NCBI RefSeq assembly: GCF_014042355.1
Contig: NZ_JACEZU010000001.1
Span: 496,001-560,000, forward strand
Length of the DNA stretch: 64,000 bases
Source: Rugamonas apoptosis
GTDB taxonomy: Bacteria; Pseudomonadota; Gammaproteobacteria; Burkholderiales; Burkholderiaceae_D
Direction: 5' to 3'
A model generated the notes under the pieces. The model was not told the DNA's origin and did not search any database. It was given only the letters and a program-made list of their open reading frames with translations. The position numbers and the translations under genes are program-made. Below are positions 1 to 7,979 of the stretch, in pieces (the stretch's first letter is position 1; every line of letters starts with the position of its first letter).

Positions 1-2
1 CG

Positions 3-140
3 CCAGAGGCCGAAGTGACGGCCCGCGCCGGCATGCTGACCAGCTTCGTGCTGGGCCGTTGGCACCGCTACGCCAAGAGCGGCTTCAAACACCATCCGGC
101 ACAGGACGCGGCGCTGCAGATCGCCCTGCTGCTGGCGTAA
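3..140 (+). CDS. slmA: TetR-type regulator C-terminus, probably SlmA (partial)
   Basis: Only the last 45 codons are inside the window, ending at a TAA. The visible tail carries the motif GRWHRYAKSGFK, which resembles the C-terminal helix of SlmA, the TetR-fold nucleoid-occlusion factor that binds DNA and restrains FtsZ over unsegregated chromosomes. The DNA-binding half lies upstream of the window and cannot be checked, so another TetR regulator remains possible. The stop is 12 bp before the pabB start, so the two genes may be cotranscribed. Confidence 0.55.
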   Translation, partial: PEAEVTARAGMLTSFVLGRWHRYAKSGFKHHPAQDAALQIALLLA

Positions 141-152
141 CACGACATCGAA

Positions 153-1976
153 ATGACCCCTGAAGTATTCGCCCTGCTGGACGACGCCAGCCCCGATGGC
201 AGCACCCATGCCCGTTCCCGCCTGTACACGGGCCACTGCGCCACCCTGCGCTGCCGCGACATCGCGCACTGGCCGGCGTTGCTGGAACAGATGCAAACGG
301 CGCTGGCGCGCGGCCAGCATGCCGTGGCCCTGTGCACCTACGAGCTGGGCGAACACCTGCAAGGACTGAGCGTGGCCGAGGCCCAGCCAACGCCACTGGC
401 GCAGGTGCTGCTGTTCGACCAATGCCAGTTGCTGTCGGCGCCAGAAGTGGGCGAATGGCTGGCGGCCCGCTCCTTCCCCATCGAACGCCCGGCCGGCATC
501 GCCGCCGTGCGCGCCAACGTGGACCAGGCGGAATTCACGGCGGCGCTGGACCGCATCCACGCCTACATCGAAGCGGGCGACACGTATCAGGTCAACTACA
601 CCTTCCGCTTGCGCTTCGACGCCTTCGGCAGCCTGCCCGCCCTGTACGCGCGGTTGCGCGCACGCCAGCCCGTGCCCTACGGCGCGCTGGTGGCGCTGGA
701 CGATGGCACGGCCGTGTTGTCGCTGTCGCCGGAACTGTTCGTGCGCCACGCGGACGGCCTGCTGACAGCGCGCCCCATGAAAGGCACGGCGCCCGCCGCA
801 CCGGCGGCCCAGCAGGACGAAAACGCGCGCCGCGCCGCCGCGCTGGCGGCCGATCCCAAGAACCAGGCCGAGAACCTGATGATCGTCGACCTGCTGCGCA
901 ACGACATCGGCCGCGTGGCCCAGACGGGCACGGTCGACGTGCCGGCCCTGTTCGAAGTGCGCCGATACAGCGGCGTGCTGCAAATGACCTCCACCGTGCA
1001 GGCCCGCCTGCGCGAGGACGCCACCCTGGCCGACATTTTCGACGCGCTCTACCCCTGCGGCTCCATCACGGGCGCGCCCAAGCGCCGCACCATGGAGATC
1101 ATCCGCGAGCTGGAGCCGAACCGGCGCGGCCTGTACACGGGCGCCATCGGCTGGTTCGAGCCGACGCAAGGACGGCCGGTGGGCGACTTCTGCCTGTCGG
1201 TGCCGATCCGCACCCTGGCCCTGCAAGCGGAAGCGGACGGCGTGCGGCGCGGTGAAATGGGCGTCGGCGCCGGCATCGTCTTCGACAGCGACGCCAGCGC
1301 GGAATATGCCGAATGCGCGCTCAAGGCCCGCTTCCTGACGGGGCTGGACAACGACTTCGAGCTGTTCGAAACCCTGTACGCCACCCGCGAAGACGGCATG
1401 CGCCACCGCGAACGCCACCTGGCGCGGCTGGCCGCATCGGCCGCCTACTTCGGCTACCCCTGGGACACGGCCGCCGCCAACGCCTACCTGGACGCCACCC
1501 GCGCCGCCCTGCCGGCCGGCCAGCCATGCCGGGTGCGGCTGGCGCTGGCGCCATCGGGCGCATTCTCCATCCAGCACGCGCCGCTGGCGCCGCTGGCTGA
1601 GCCCGTGCGGGTGCTGCTGGCGCCGGACACCACCAGCGCCAGCGACCTGTTCCTGCGCCACAAAAGCAGCGTGCGCACCCGCTACGACGCGGCCTGGCGC
1701 GAAGCGGAAGCGCAAGGCGCATTCGATACGCTGTTCTTCAACGAGCGCGGCGAGTTGACGGAGGGGGGGCGCAGCTGCGTGTTCGTCAAACTCGACGGCC
1801 AGTGGTGCACCCCGCCCCTGGCCAGCGGCGTGCTGCCGGGTGTAATGCGCAGCGTGATGCTGGACGATCCGGCCTGGCAGGCGCAGGAACGCGTGATCAC
1901 CCGCGCCATGTTCGAGCAGGCGCAGGAAATCGTGCTGTGCAACGCGCTGCGCGGTCCTATCCGCGCCGTGCGCTGA
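153..1976 (+). CDS. pabB: Fused aminodeoxychorismate synthase component I / aminodeoxychorismate lyase (PabB-PabC)
   Basis: 607 residues carrying two folate-pathway enzymes that make p-aminobenzoate from chorismate. The N-terminal ~390 residues are a chorismate-binding domain: KGT near residue 210, IVDLLRNDIGR near 245 and GSITGAPKRRTMEII near 304. From about residue 400 the protein becomes a class IV PLP enzyme (4-amino-4-deoxychorismate lyase), with HKSSVRTRY supplying the likely PLP lysine (K504) and FNERGELTEGG replacing the usual N-x-x-GE-x-TE motif. The glutaminase partner PabA is not in the window. The fused form is known in many proteobacteria. It follows the SlmA-like gene by 12 bp. 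Confidence 0.93.
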   Translation: MTPEVFALLDDASPDGSTHARSRLYTGHCATLRCRDIAHWPALLEQMQTALARGQHAVALCTYELGEHLQGLSVAEAQPTPLAQVLLFDQCQLLSAPEVGEWLAARSFPIERPAGIAAVRANVDQAEFTAALDRIHAYIEAGDTYQVNYTFRLRFDAFGSLPALYARLRARQPVPYGALVALDDGTAVLSLSPELFVRHADGLLTARPMKGTAPAAPAAQQDENARRAAALAADPKNQAENLMIVDLLRNDIGRVAQTGTVDVPALFEVRRYSGVLQMTSTVQARLREDATLADIFDALYPCGSITGAPKRRTMEIIRELEPNRRGLYTGAIGWFEPTQGRPVGDFCLSVPIRTLALQAEADGVRRGEMGVGAGIVFDSDASAEYAECALKARFLTGLDNDFELFETLYATREDGMRHRERHLARLAASAAYFGYPWDTAAANAYLDATRAALPAGQPCRVRLALAPSGAFSIQHAPLAPLAEPVRVLLAPDTTSASDLFLRHKSSVRTRYDAAWREAEAQGAFDTLFFNERGELTEGGRSCVFVKLDGQWCTPPLASGVLPGVMRSVMLDDPAWQAQERVITRAMFEQAQEIVLCNALRGPIRAVR

Positions 1977-2048
1977 CACCCTGTTGGTCAACGTGCCAGC
2001 CCCTGGGGTCTGCCCCTGTCATCTCCGCGACCGGCTGAAATAACAGGC

Positions 2049-2816
2049 TCAATCAGCGTAACCAGGATTGGCGCGGTCCAGCCGCCGCAACAGGCCGGGC
2101 CAGGCCAAGGGGCCGGGACGCACGCCGCGCGTGGCCACCTTGATCTGCTCGCGCACGCCGTCCAGCACTGCCTGCGGAATGTGCACCAGCGGCCCGCCGC
2201 CGGATTGCGCCCGCAATTGAATCGTGCAGGCGCTCTCGAAGAAATACATGGCCACGAAGGCATCAGCCGGCGTGGCGCCCACCGTCAGCAAGCCGTGGTT
2301 GCGCAGCATTAAGTAGGTGTGGTTGCCCAGGTCACGCACCAGGCGCGGCTTCTCGTCCGGATTGAGCGCGATGCCTTCATAATCGTGATAGCCGAGCGAC
2401 GACAGCACGCCCATCGACTGCTGCGAAATGGGCAGCAGCCCCTCGCGCTGGGCCGACACGGCCACCCCGTTCACGGAATGGGTGTGCATCACGCAATGGG
2501 CGTTCTCGCGCGCCGCGTGCACGGCGCTGTGGATCACGAAACCGGCCGGGTTGATGTCATACGGCGACTCGCTGACCTTGTTGCCTTCACCATCGATCTT
2601 GACCAGCGAAGACGCCGTGATCTCGTCGAACATCATGCCGTAGGGGTTGATCAGGAAATGGTGCTCCGGCCCCGGCACGCGGGCCGAGATGTGGGTGAAC
2701 ACCAAGTCGTCCCAGCCGAACAACGCCGTCAGGCGGTAGGCCGCCGCCAGGTCCACCCGGATTTGCCATTCTTCCGCCGATACCGTGTCCCGCAAGCTGC
2801 TGCCGGCAATGCTCAT
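2049..2816 (-). CDS. Class II aldolase/adducin family protein
   Basis: 255 residues from the chosen start. An upstream in-frame ATG would add 14 residues, but GCGGAGGAC sits just ahead of the start at 2816, so the shorter form is preferred. The fold is that of zinc-dependent L-fuculose-phosphate-type aldolases: CVMHTHSVNG near residue 108 gives two metal-binding histidines (H111, H113) and LRNHGLL near 171 the third. Members cleave small sugar phosphates or act as decarboxylases, and the substrate cannot be read from sequence. It stands alone, convergent with pabB, and ends about 70 bp from that gene. Confidence 0.85.
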   Translation of the reverse strand: MSIAGSSLRDTVSAEEWQIRVDLAAAYRLTALFGWDDLVFTHISARVPGPEHHFLINPYGMMFDEITASSLVKIDGEGNKVSESPYDINPAGFVIHSAVHAARENAHCVMHTHSVNGVAVSAQREGLLPISQQSMGVLSSLGYHDYEGIALNPDEKPRLVRDLGNHTYLMLRNHGLLTVGATPADAFVAMYFFESACTIQLRAQSGGGPLVHIPQAVLDGVREQIKVATRGVRPGPLAWPGLLRRLDRANPGYAD

Positions 2817-2885
2817 GTCGTCCTCCGCAAGGTGATGTGGTCGCTGATTCTCCAGCATACGCGCATCGCCCCGCGATTCACAGCC

Positions 2886-3245
2886 TCACATGTCGACCAT
2901 CATCTGGAAGCCGCCGAAGAACATGCGCTTGGCGTCGAACGGACAATTCTTGGGGTCCATGTATTCCTTCATGCGCGGGTCCTGCATGATCTTGTCGTTG
3001 ATCTCGTCGCGCTGCGCACGCGACTCGTAGATGATCCACGAGAACACCACCACCTCGCCCTCCTCCAGCAGCACGCTTTGCGGGAACGAGGTCAGCTTGC
3101 CGGGCTTGACGTCGTCACCCACGCATTCGCGAAACTCGAGCGCCCCGAGTTCCTTCCAGATGGCGCCACAAGCGCGCGACATTTTTTCATACGCATCCAG
3201 CTTGTTCCTGGGCACCGGCACCACAAATCCATCCACGTAAGCCAT
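2886..3245 (-). CDS. DUF1428 family protein (YbaA-like)
   Basis: 119 residues starting MAYVDGFVVPVP, with GGAGGCG a few bases before the start. An upstream ATG 13 codons earlier lacks a ribosome site. The sequence matches the DUF1428 family of small dimeric alpha-beta barrel proteins: internal features KMSRACGAIWKELGAL and the C-terminal DPRMKEYMD and PFDAKRMFFGGF. No biochemical activity is established for the family. It lies 69 bp from the aldolase gene on the same strand and may share its promoter. Confidence 0.85.
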   Translation of the reverse strand: MAYVDGFVVPVPRNKLDAYEKMSRACGAIWKELGALEFRECVGDDVKPGKLTSFPQSVLLEEGEVVVFSWIIYESRAQRDEINDKIMQDPRMKEYMDPKNCPFDAKRMFFGGFQMMVDM

Positions 3246-3360
3246 GATCGCCTCCGTCATAGTTGATTCAAACAGCGTAGGCAACGATGATCAAAAAGAC
3301 AAACAGAAATGCGCTATCGTGCGCGCCAGGACGGCCGGTTTCGGCGGCCGCCTGAGCAGG

Positions 3361-4536
3361 CTACAGCCAGTCCAGCAGCAACTGCGCCACCTCGGGCGAA
3401 TTGAGCAAGTCCATGTGATTGCTGCGGTACACCTTGGCTTGATGTTCCGGCGCGAAATCGAGCTGGCGCTTCTTGTGGGAATGCTGGCCCAGCGCGCTGG
3501 CCACCGGCACCAGGCCATCGCCCGCCAGCCGCGCGCCCTCCTCGGCGGACGGCCTGCTGATGGTGGCCGCCACCGCGTAGCACGCCACATGGGACGGCAA
3601 CGGCACCGTCAGCGGCAACGCGCTGCCGTGTTCGAAGCGGTCCTTGCCATTCCAGTCCTCGTCCAGCAGGCTGCCGTGGCGCAAGTCCGTGATGCCGGCG
3701 CTGCGGATCTTGCCCAGCCGCGAGAACGGCGCCGTGTAGCTGCTCATGCCCGTGATCACGTGAAACCAGTTGCCGCCCCGCTCCAGCGGCGCGCCATGGT
3801 GGGGCGAACCGAGGCAGACCAACTTGCTCAGCCGCTTGAGCCACTTCTGTCCATCCAGCTGGCCGTAGTGACAGGCGCTGCGCGCCACCAGCCCGCCCAT
3901 GCTGTGGCCGACGATCACCAATTCCTTGACGGGCACCGGCCACTTGGCCAGCAAGTCTTCCAGCTGAGCGGCGAACTCGCGCCCGTTCTCTGAAATGTGG
4001 CGCCCGCTGTTGTAGTGCAGGTAGACTGGCGTGTAACCGCGTTCGCGCTGCAAGGCTTCGCCATGGTCGTAGCCGGCGCGCCGCCATTGCAGGTCGTTCA
4101 TGCACAAACCGTGCACCAGCACCAGCACGCGGCCCGTGACGGCGCCCGCCTGCGGCACGAACGGCGCGCCGTCGCGCCGGAACTGCATCGGTATCCGCAA
4201 GGGATTGTCGGTCTCGGCCAGGTAATCGCCCAGCACGCCGTTGACGGCGGCCAGCAACGGTTCACGGCCAGCCCAGCCGCTGCCTTCGCCCAGCAGCGGC
4301 TCCAGGCGGCTCAGCACGCCATCCATGCCGCCGCCCACCAGCCGCGTCACCCCGCGCACACCGCTGTAGACCAGCGAGGTGACGCGCGCCAGCGGCCTGG
4401 CCACGGCGCCCGGCGCCTGCGCGATCACGTTCAAATGGACTTCTTCGGCCAGGTCAGCCACGCCCGTGACGGCGCTGATGGTCAGGCGCGACAATCCGAG
4501 CAGATCGGCCGCATGGGAGACTTTGTTGGACATCAT
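3361..4536 (-). CDS. Alpha/beta-hydrolase, PGAP1/triacylglycerol lipase-like
   Basis: 391 residues. The nucleophile elbow GHSMGG lies at residues 210-215 with serine 212, and LVHGLCMND near 141 supplies the oxyanion-hole HG. The first ~130 residues are a hydrophobic/amphipathic region not shared with simple esterases and may associate with membranes. No signal peptide is evident. This subfamily is usually annotated as a lipase or permease-like hydrolase; the substrate is unknown. It is encoded just downstream of the glutathione-peroxidase gene, 17 bp away on the same strand. Confidence 0.82.
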   Translation of the reverse strand: MMSNKVSHAADLLGLSRLTISAVTGVADLAEEVHLNVIAQAPGAVARPLARVTSLVYSGVRGVTRLVGGGMDGVLSRLEPLLGEGSGWAGREPLLAAVNGVLGDYLAETDNPLRIPMQFRRDGAPFVPQAGAVTGRVLVLVHGLCMNDLQWRRAGYDHGEALQRERGYTPVYLHYNSGRHISENGREFAAQLEDLLAKWPVPVKELVIVGHSMGGLVARSACHYGQLDGQKWLKRLSKLVCLGSPHHGAPLERGGNWFHVITGMSSYTAPFSRLGKIRSAGITDLRHGSLLDEDWNGKDRFEHGSALPLTVPLPSHVACYAVAATISRPSAEEGARLAGDGLVPVASALGQHSHKKRQLDFAPEHQAKVYRSNHMDLLNSPEVAQLLLDWL

Positions 4537-4553
4537 CGTGCGGCCCCTATGGT

Positions 4554-5159
4554 TTATTGCGCCAGCGCGTGTTCAACCGCCGACACCAATTCCTTGTCGG
4601 TGGGCGTGACCTTGCTGGGGAAGCTGTCGACCACCTTGCCGTTGCGGTCGATCAAATACTTGTGGAAGTTCCACGCCGGCGCCTTGCCGGTAATCTTGAT
4701 CAGGTTGACGTACAGCGGATTGGGATGGTCGCCATGCACCACGGACTTGGCGAACATGGGGAACTTGACGCCATAAGTGTTGTAGCAGAAATCGGCGATC
4801 TCCTTGCTGTTGCCCGGCTCTTGCTTGCCGAAATCGTTCGACGGGAAGCCCAGCACCACCAGGCCCTTGGGCGCGTACTTCGCGTACATGGCCTCCAGCC
4901 CTTCGTACTGATTGGTAAAGCCGCAGTAGCTGGCCGTATTCACCACCAGCACCACCTTGCCCGCGTACTGGCACAAGTCCTGCGGCATATCGTCCTGCAG
5001 GCGGTTGAAGGTCTGCTTGAGGATGGCGGGGCAGCTGCCGGCGGCGGCCGAGGCCACAGGTGCGGCGGGCGCGGCGGGTGTGGCGGCGTGCGCCGGCGTG
5101 GCGCCCAGCAGGGCGGCGCAGCTCAGCGCGAAAATCGCTTTAGCGGTCATTGGGAACAT
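4554..5159 (-). CDS. Glutathione peroxidase family protein, probably exported
   Basis: 201 residues. Core motifs of the thiol-peroxidase family are present: NTASYCGFT with the peroxidatic cysteine C79, FPSNDFGKQEP near 105, and AWNFHKYL near 162. Cysteine replaces selenocysteine, as is normal for bacterial forms. An N-terminal hydrophobic segment followed by AHAATPAAPAAP looks like a signal peptide with an Ala/Pro-rich linker, so the enzyme probably acts in the periplasm. Starts at 5159 and 5150 are both possible; neither has a strong ribosome site. It reduces hydroperoxides with thioredoxin or glutathione, by family knowledge. Confidence 0.85.
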   Translation of the reverse strand: MFPMTAKAIFALSCAALLGATPAHAATPAAPAAPVASAAAGSCPAILKQTFNRLQDDMPQDLCQYAGKVVLVVNTASYCGFTNQYEGLEAMYAKYAPKGLVVLGFPSNDFGKQEPGNSKEIADFCYNTYGVKFPMFAKSVVHGDHPNPLYVNLIKITGKAPAWNFHKYLIDRNGKVVDSFPSKVTPTDKELVSAVEHALAQ

Positions 5160-5347
5160 GTTGGCAGCAACTTCAAGTGAATTGACGGTCCATTCTATGT
5201 CAAACCGGCATGGCATGGGCGATCGCGGTGCCGTTTGGCTCGGCGCGCACGATTGTCGGCTCGGTTGAGCGAGATTAAACCCGCGCCACGCTCCTCGCCC
5301 ACAATGGCAGTTCCCGCTGTCCCCGCCTTTTTCCGCCGGAGTTAGCC

Positions 5348-6574
5348 ATGTTGCTACGCGTATTCTTGTTCGTGTCGTGCTGCCTGGGGCTGCTGCCAGC
5401 GAGCGCACAGGTGGTCCCGTTGCCTGCCATGCAAACGGCCAATGTCAGCGTGTCCGGCCTGTCGTCCGGCGGCTACATGGCGGTACAGTTCGACGTCGCC
5501 TATTCCGCCAGCGTGATGGGTGCCGGCGTCGTGGCCGGCGGGCCGTACTACTGCGCCCAAGGCAGCGTCGCCACGGCCACCACCGTCTGCAGTTGCACGG
5601 GTACGCCCTATTCCTGCCGCGTGACAGCCGGCGGCACGGGCGTGGCCAGCCTGATCAAGCTGACCGACCAGAACGCGGCCAACGGCACGGTCGACCCCAC
5701 GGCCGGGCTGGCCAGCCACCGCATCTGGCTGCTGTCCGGCACGGCCGATTCCATCGTGCCCCAGGCCGTGATGAACGACCTGCAAACCTATTACCGTCAT
5801 TACATCAACACGGCCAACATCTTCTACAAGCAAGACTTGCCGGCCCAGCACGCCATGCCCACGGACAACTACGGCAACAATTGCGATAAGCTCGGTTCGC
5901 CTTACATCAACAACTGCGGCTACGACGCGGCCGGCGAACTGCTCAAATGGATTTACGGCAGCCTGAACAACCGCACCAGCGCCAGCCCGGCCGGCCGCTT
6001 CATCGAGTTCGACCAGACGGAATTCCTGTCCGATCCCACTTCGCATGGCATGGCCGCCAGCGGCTACCTGTACCTGCCGCCCGGCTGCGACAGCAATGGC
6101 GGCCAGGGGTGCCGATTGCACGTGGTATTCCACGGCTGCCTGCAGGACGCCGGCACCATCGGCGACACCTGGCTGCGCCACGCCGGCTACAACGCCTGGG
6201 CCGACAGCAACCGCATCGTGCTGCTGTACCCGCAAGCCGCCCCGATTTATCCGATGACCAATCCCAACGCCTGCTGGGATTGGTTCAACTACGACGATCC
6301 CCATTACGCACAGAAGACGGGCCACCAGATGGCCGCCGTCAAGCAGATGGTGGACCGGCTGACGGGCGGCGCCGCCCCGCCGCCACCACCGCCGCCCAGC
6401 CAGTGCTACACCGCCAGCAACCGCGACCACGTGCTGGCCGGACGCGCGCACGACAGCCTGTTCCGCGCGCTGGCCAATGGCTCCAACCAGAACATGGGGT
6501 TCGACAACATCTTCATCCACACCACGCTCAAGCGCACGGGCCCCAATTTCTACGTGGTCGGCAGTTGTCCGTGA
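5348..6574 (+). CDS. Secreted poly(3-hydroxybutyrate) depolymerase-like esterase
   Basis: 408 residues. An N-terminal signal peptide (ending around ASAQ) precedes a catalytic domain with the lipase box GLSSG at residues 37-41 (serine 39) and several Cys pairs typical of extracellular PHB depolymerases/feruloyl-esterase-like enzymes. A HVVFHGCLQD motif lies near residue 258. A proline-run linker near residue 342 leads to a short C-terminal domain with two cysteines. It likely hydrolyses extracellular PHB or related esters. Together with the oligomer hydrolase at 30-32 kb, it suggests a PHB-using lifestyle. The upstream 188 bp separates it from the divergent peroxidase gene. Confidence 0.85.
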   Translation: MLLRVFLFVSCCLGLLPASAQVVPLPAMQTANVSVSGLSSGGYMAVQFDVAYSASVMGAGVVAGGPYYCAQGSVATATTVCSCTGTPYSCRVTAGGTGVASLIKLTDQNAANGTVDPTAGLASHRIWLLSGTADSIVPQAVMNDLQTYYRHYINTANIFYKQDLPAQHAMPTDNYGNNCDKLGSPYINNCGYDAAGELLKWIYGSLNNRTSASPAGRFIEFDQTEFLSDPTSHGMAASGYLYLPPGCDSNGGQGCRLHVVFHGCLQDAGTIGDTWLRHAGYNAWADSNRIVLLYPQAAPIYPMTNPNACWDWFNYDDPHYAQKTGHQMAAVKQMVDRLTGGAAPPPPPPPSQCYTASNRDHVLAGRAHDSLFRALANGSNQNMGFDNIFIHTTLKRTGPNFYVVGSCP

Positions 6575-6606
6575 CGCCGGCCGTCCATTCCGCCACAGGA
6601 GGTCAT

Positions 6607-7032
6607 ATGTATCCGATGCTATGGTTTTGGTCGCCCCAGCTGCACTTCCCATGGAGCGGCGGGGTGGCCCAGCAGATCGGGCTGGATCGCTTCTTCGACG
6701 CCATTCCGCCCAAGGCCGGTGATGGCGAGATCGAGCACAAGGCGTTCGACGTGGCGTCCTACGGCCGCCAGTTGGGCTGGATTTCGGAAATCCTGCTGGA
6801 TCTGGCCGCCACGCATCCTCCCAAGAGCGACGATGGGCGCAAGGCGCTGGCGCGCCTGACGGAGGCGAACCGGAAGATCCAGCAGCTCAAGCCCGACCGG
6901 GGCACGGATGGGCATGCGATGACGGCCCAGGACATCGAGGACGCCATCGTCAAGCTGCGCGGGCGCGACGGCGAGCAATTCCGCCAGCTTGGCGAACGGC
7001 TGCCGCCCCTGCTGCTGCAAAGCGGCGCCTGA
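6607..7032 (+). CDS. Conserved hypothetical protein
   Basis: 141 residues, beginning MYPMLWFWSPQLHFPWSG. The start at 6607 is preceded by AGGAGGTC, an excellent ribosome site. The reading frame stays open back to 5947, but that extension overlaps the esterase gene in another frame and is spurious. The N-terminus is rich in Trp/Phe/Pro; the rest is helical and charged, with no recognised catalytic motif. It lies 32 bp after the esterase gene and is probably cotranscribed. It may be a surface or granule-related helper, but that is only a guess from position. Confidence 0.75.
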   Translation: MYPMLWFWSPQLHFPWSGGVAQQIGLDRFFDAIPPKAGDGEIEHKAFDVASYGRQLGWISEILLDLAATHPPKSDDGRKALARLTEANRKIQQLKPDRGTDGHAMTAQDIEDAIVKLRGRDGEQFRQLGERLPPLLLQSGA

Positions 7033-7039
7033 CGGCCCG

Positions 7040-7882
7040 CTAGTCGACCGTGATCGCCGTCAGCCCCGGATCGGGCGCGGGGAAGGTCAGCTTCATGGCC
7101 GTCAGCGTTTCAAGCAGGATGGTGGCGATCACCAGGTTGCGGTGGGTCTTGGAATTGGCCGGCACCACATACCACGGCGCATGTTCGGCGTCCGTGGCGC
7201 GGATGGCCTGCTCGTAGGCGCGCTGGTAGTCGTCCCACTTCTCGCGCTGGGTCAGGTCGGTGGGATTGAATTTCCACTGCTTGTTGGGATCGTCCAGCCG
7301 TTCCTGCAGGCGCTGCCGCTGCTCCTCGCGCGAAATGTGCAGGAACACCTTGACGATGACGGTGCCGTTCTCCGCCAGCATGCGCTCGAAGTCGCGGATC
7401 TGGGCATAGCGCCGCCGGCATTCGCGCCCGTCGATCCAGCCTTGCACCTTGGTGATCAGCACATCCTCGTAATGGCTGCGGTTGAAGATGGCAATCTCGC
7501 CCTTCACCGGCACTTGCTGGTGCACCCGCCACAGGTAGTCGTGCGCCAGTTCGATGTCGGTCGGCTGGCGGAACGCCACCGCCCGTATGCCCATGGGATT
7601 GATCATGCTGAACATGGTGCGCACGGTGCCATCCTTGCCGGCCGTGTCCATGCCCTGCAACACCAGCAACACCTGCTGCTTGCGCTGCGCGTACAGCATC
7701 ATCTGCAATTCCGACACCCGTTGGATCAGGCTGGCCGTGTGCTCCTGGTCCAGCGCCTTGGCCTTGGCCTTGGCCAGCTTGGGCTTGGCCGCGCGGCTCG
7801 ACAGCGCACAGTCGTCCGCATCCTCCTCGCGCAGTTTGAGCTTGGCGTTGGCACGAAAACGCTGACGGGCGGATACGGGCAT
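7040..7882 (-). CDS. ppk2: Polyphosphate kinase 2 family protein
   Basis: 280 residues. Walker A GMDTAGKDGT lies at residues 77-86 and the Walker-B-like FNRSHYEDV at 133-141, both diagnostic of PPK2 phosphotransferases. These enzymes move phosphate between polyphosphate and nucleoside mono- or diphosphates. A single PPK2 domain with a basic N-terminal extension fits the class I/III cytosolic type; which nucleotide it prefers cannot be told here. It is a single gene, tail-to-tail with the hypothetical gene ending at 7032. Confidence 0.92.
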   Translation of the reverse strand: MPVSARQRFRANAKLKLREEDADDCALSSRAAKPKLAKAKAKALDQEHTASLIQRVSELQMMLYAQRKQQVLLVLQGMDTAGKDGTVRTMFSMINPMGIRAVAFRQPTDIELAHDYLWRVHQQVPVKGEIAIFNRSHYEDVLITKVQGWIDGRECRRRYAQIRDFERMLAENGTVIVKVFLHISREEQRQRLQERLDDPNKQWKFNPTDLTQREKWDDYQRAYEQAIRATDAEHAPWYVVPANSKTHRNLVIATILLETLTAMKLTFPAPDPGLTAITVD

Positions 7883-7979
7883 GGTGGCAATCTCCTGTCG
7901 TTGCGGCGCGCCGGAGGGCGCTGCCTCGCCGGACTAGCGTAACAGATCAGGACGCCACCTGTCTGCCCCTGCTCCCCGG

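Noticed and set aside
4554..5159. Selenocysteine glutathione peroxidase
   Set aside because: The active-site codon is Cys; there is no in-frame TGA.
5348..6574. Feruloyl esterase or generic lipase assignment
   Set aside because: GLSSGG near the N-terminus with the Cys pattern and HVVFHGCLQD favours the PHB-depolymerase-like family, though substrate remains unproven.
5947..6606. 220-residue N-terminal extension of the 141-residue gene at 6607
   Set aside because: It overlaps the esterase gene in another frame, has an Arg-rich composition typical of shadow frames, and a strong ribosome site favours 6607.
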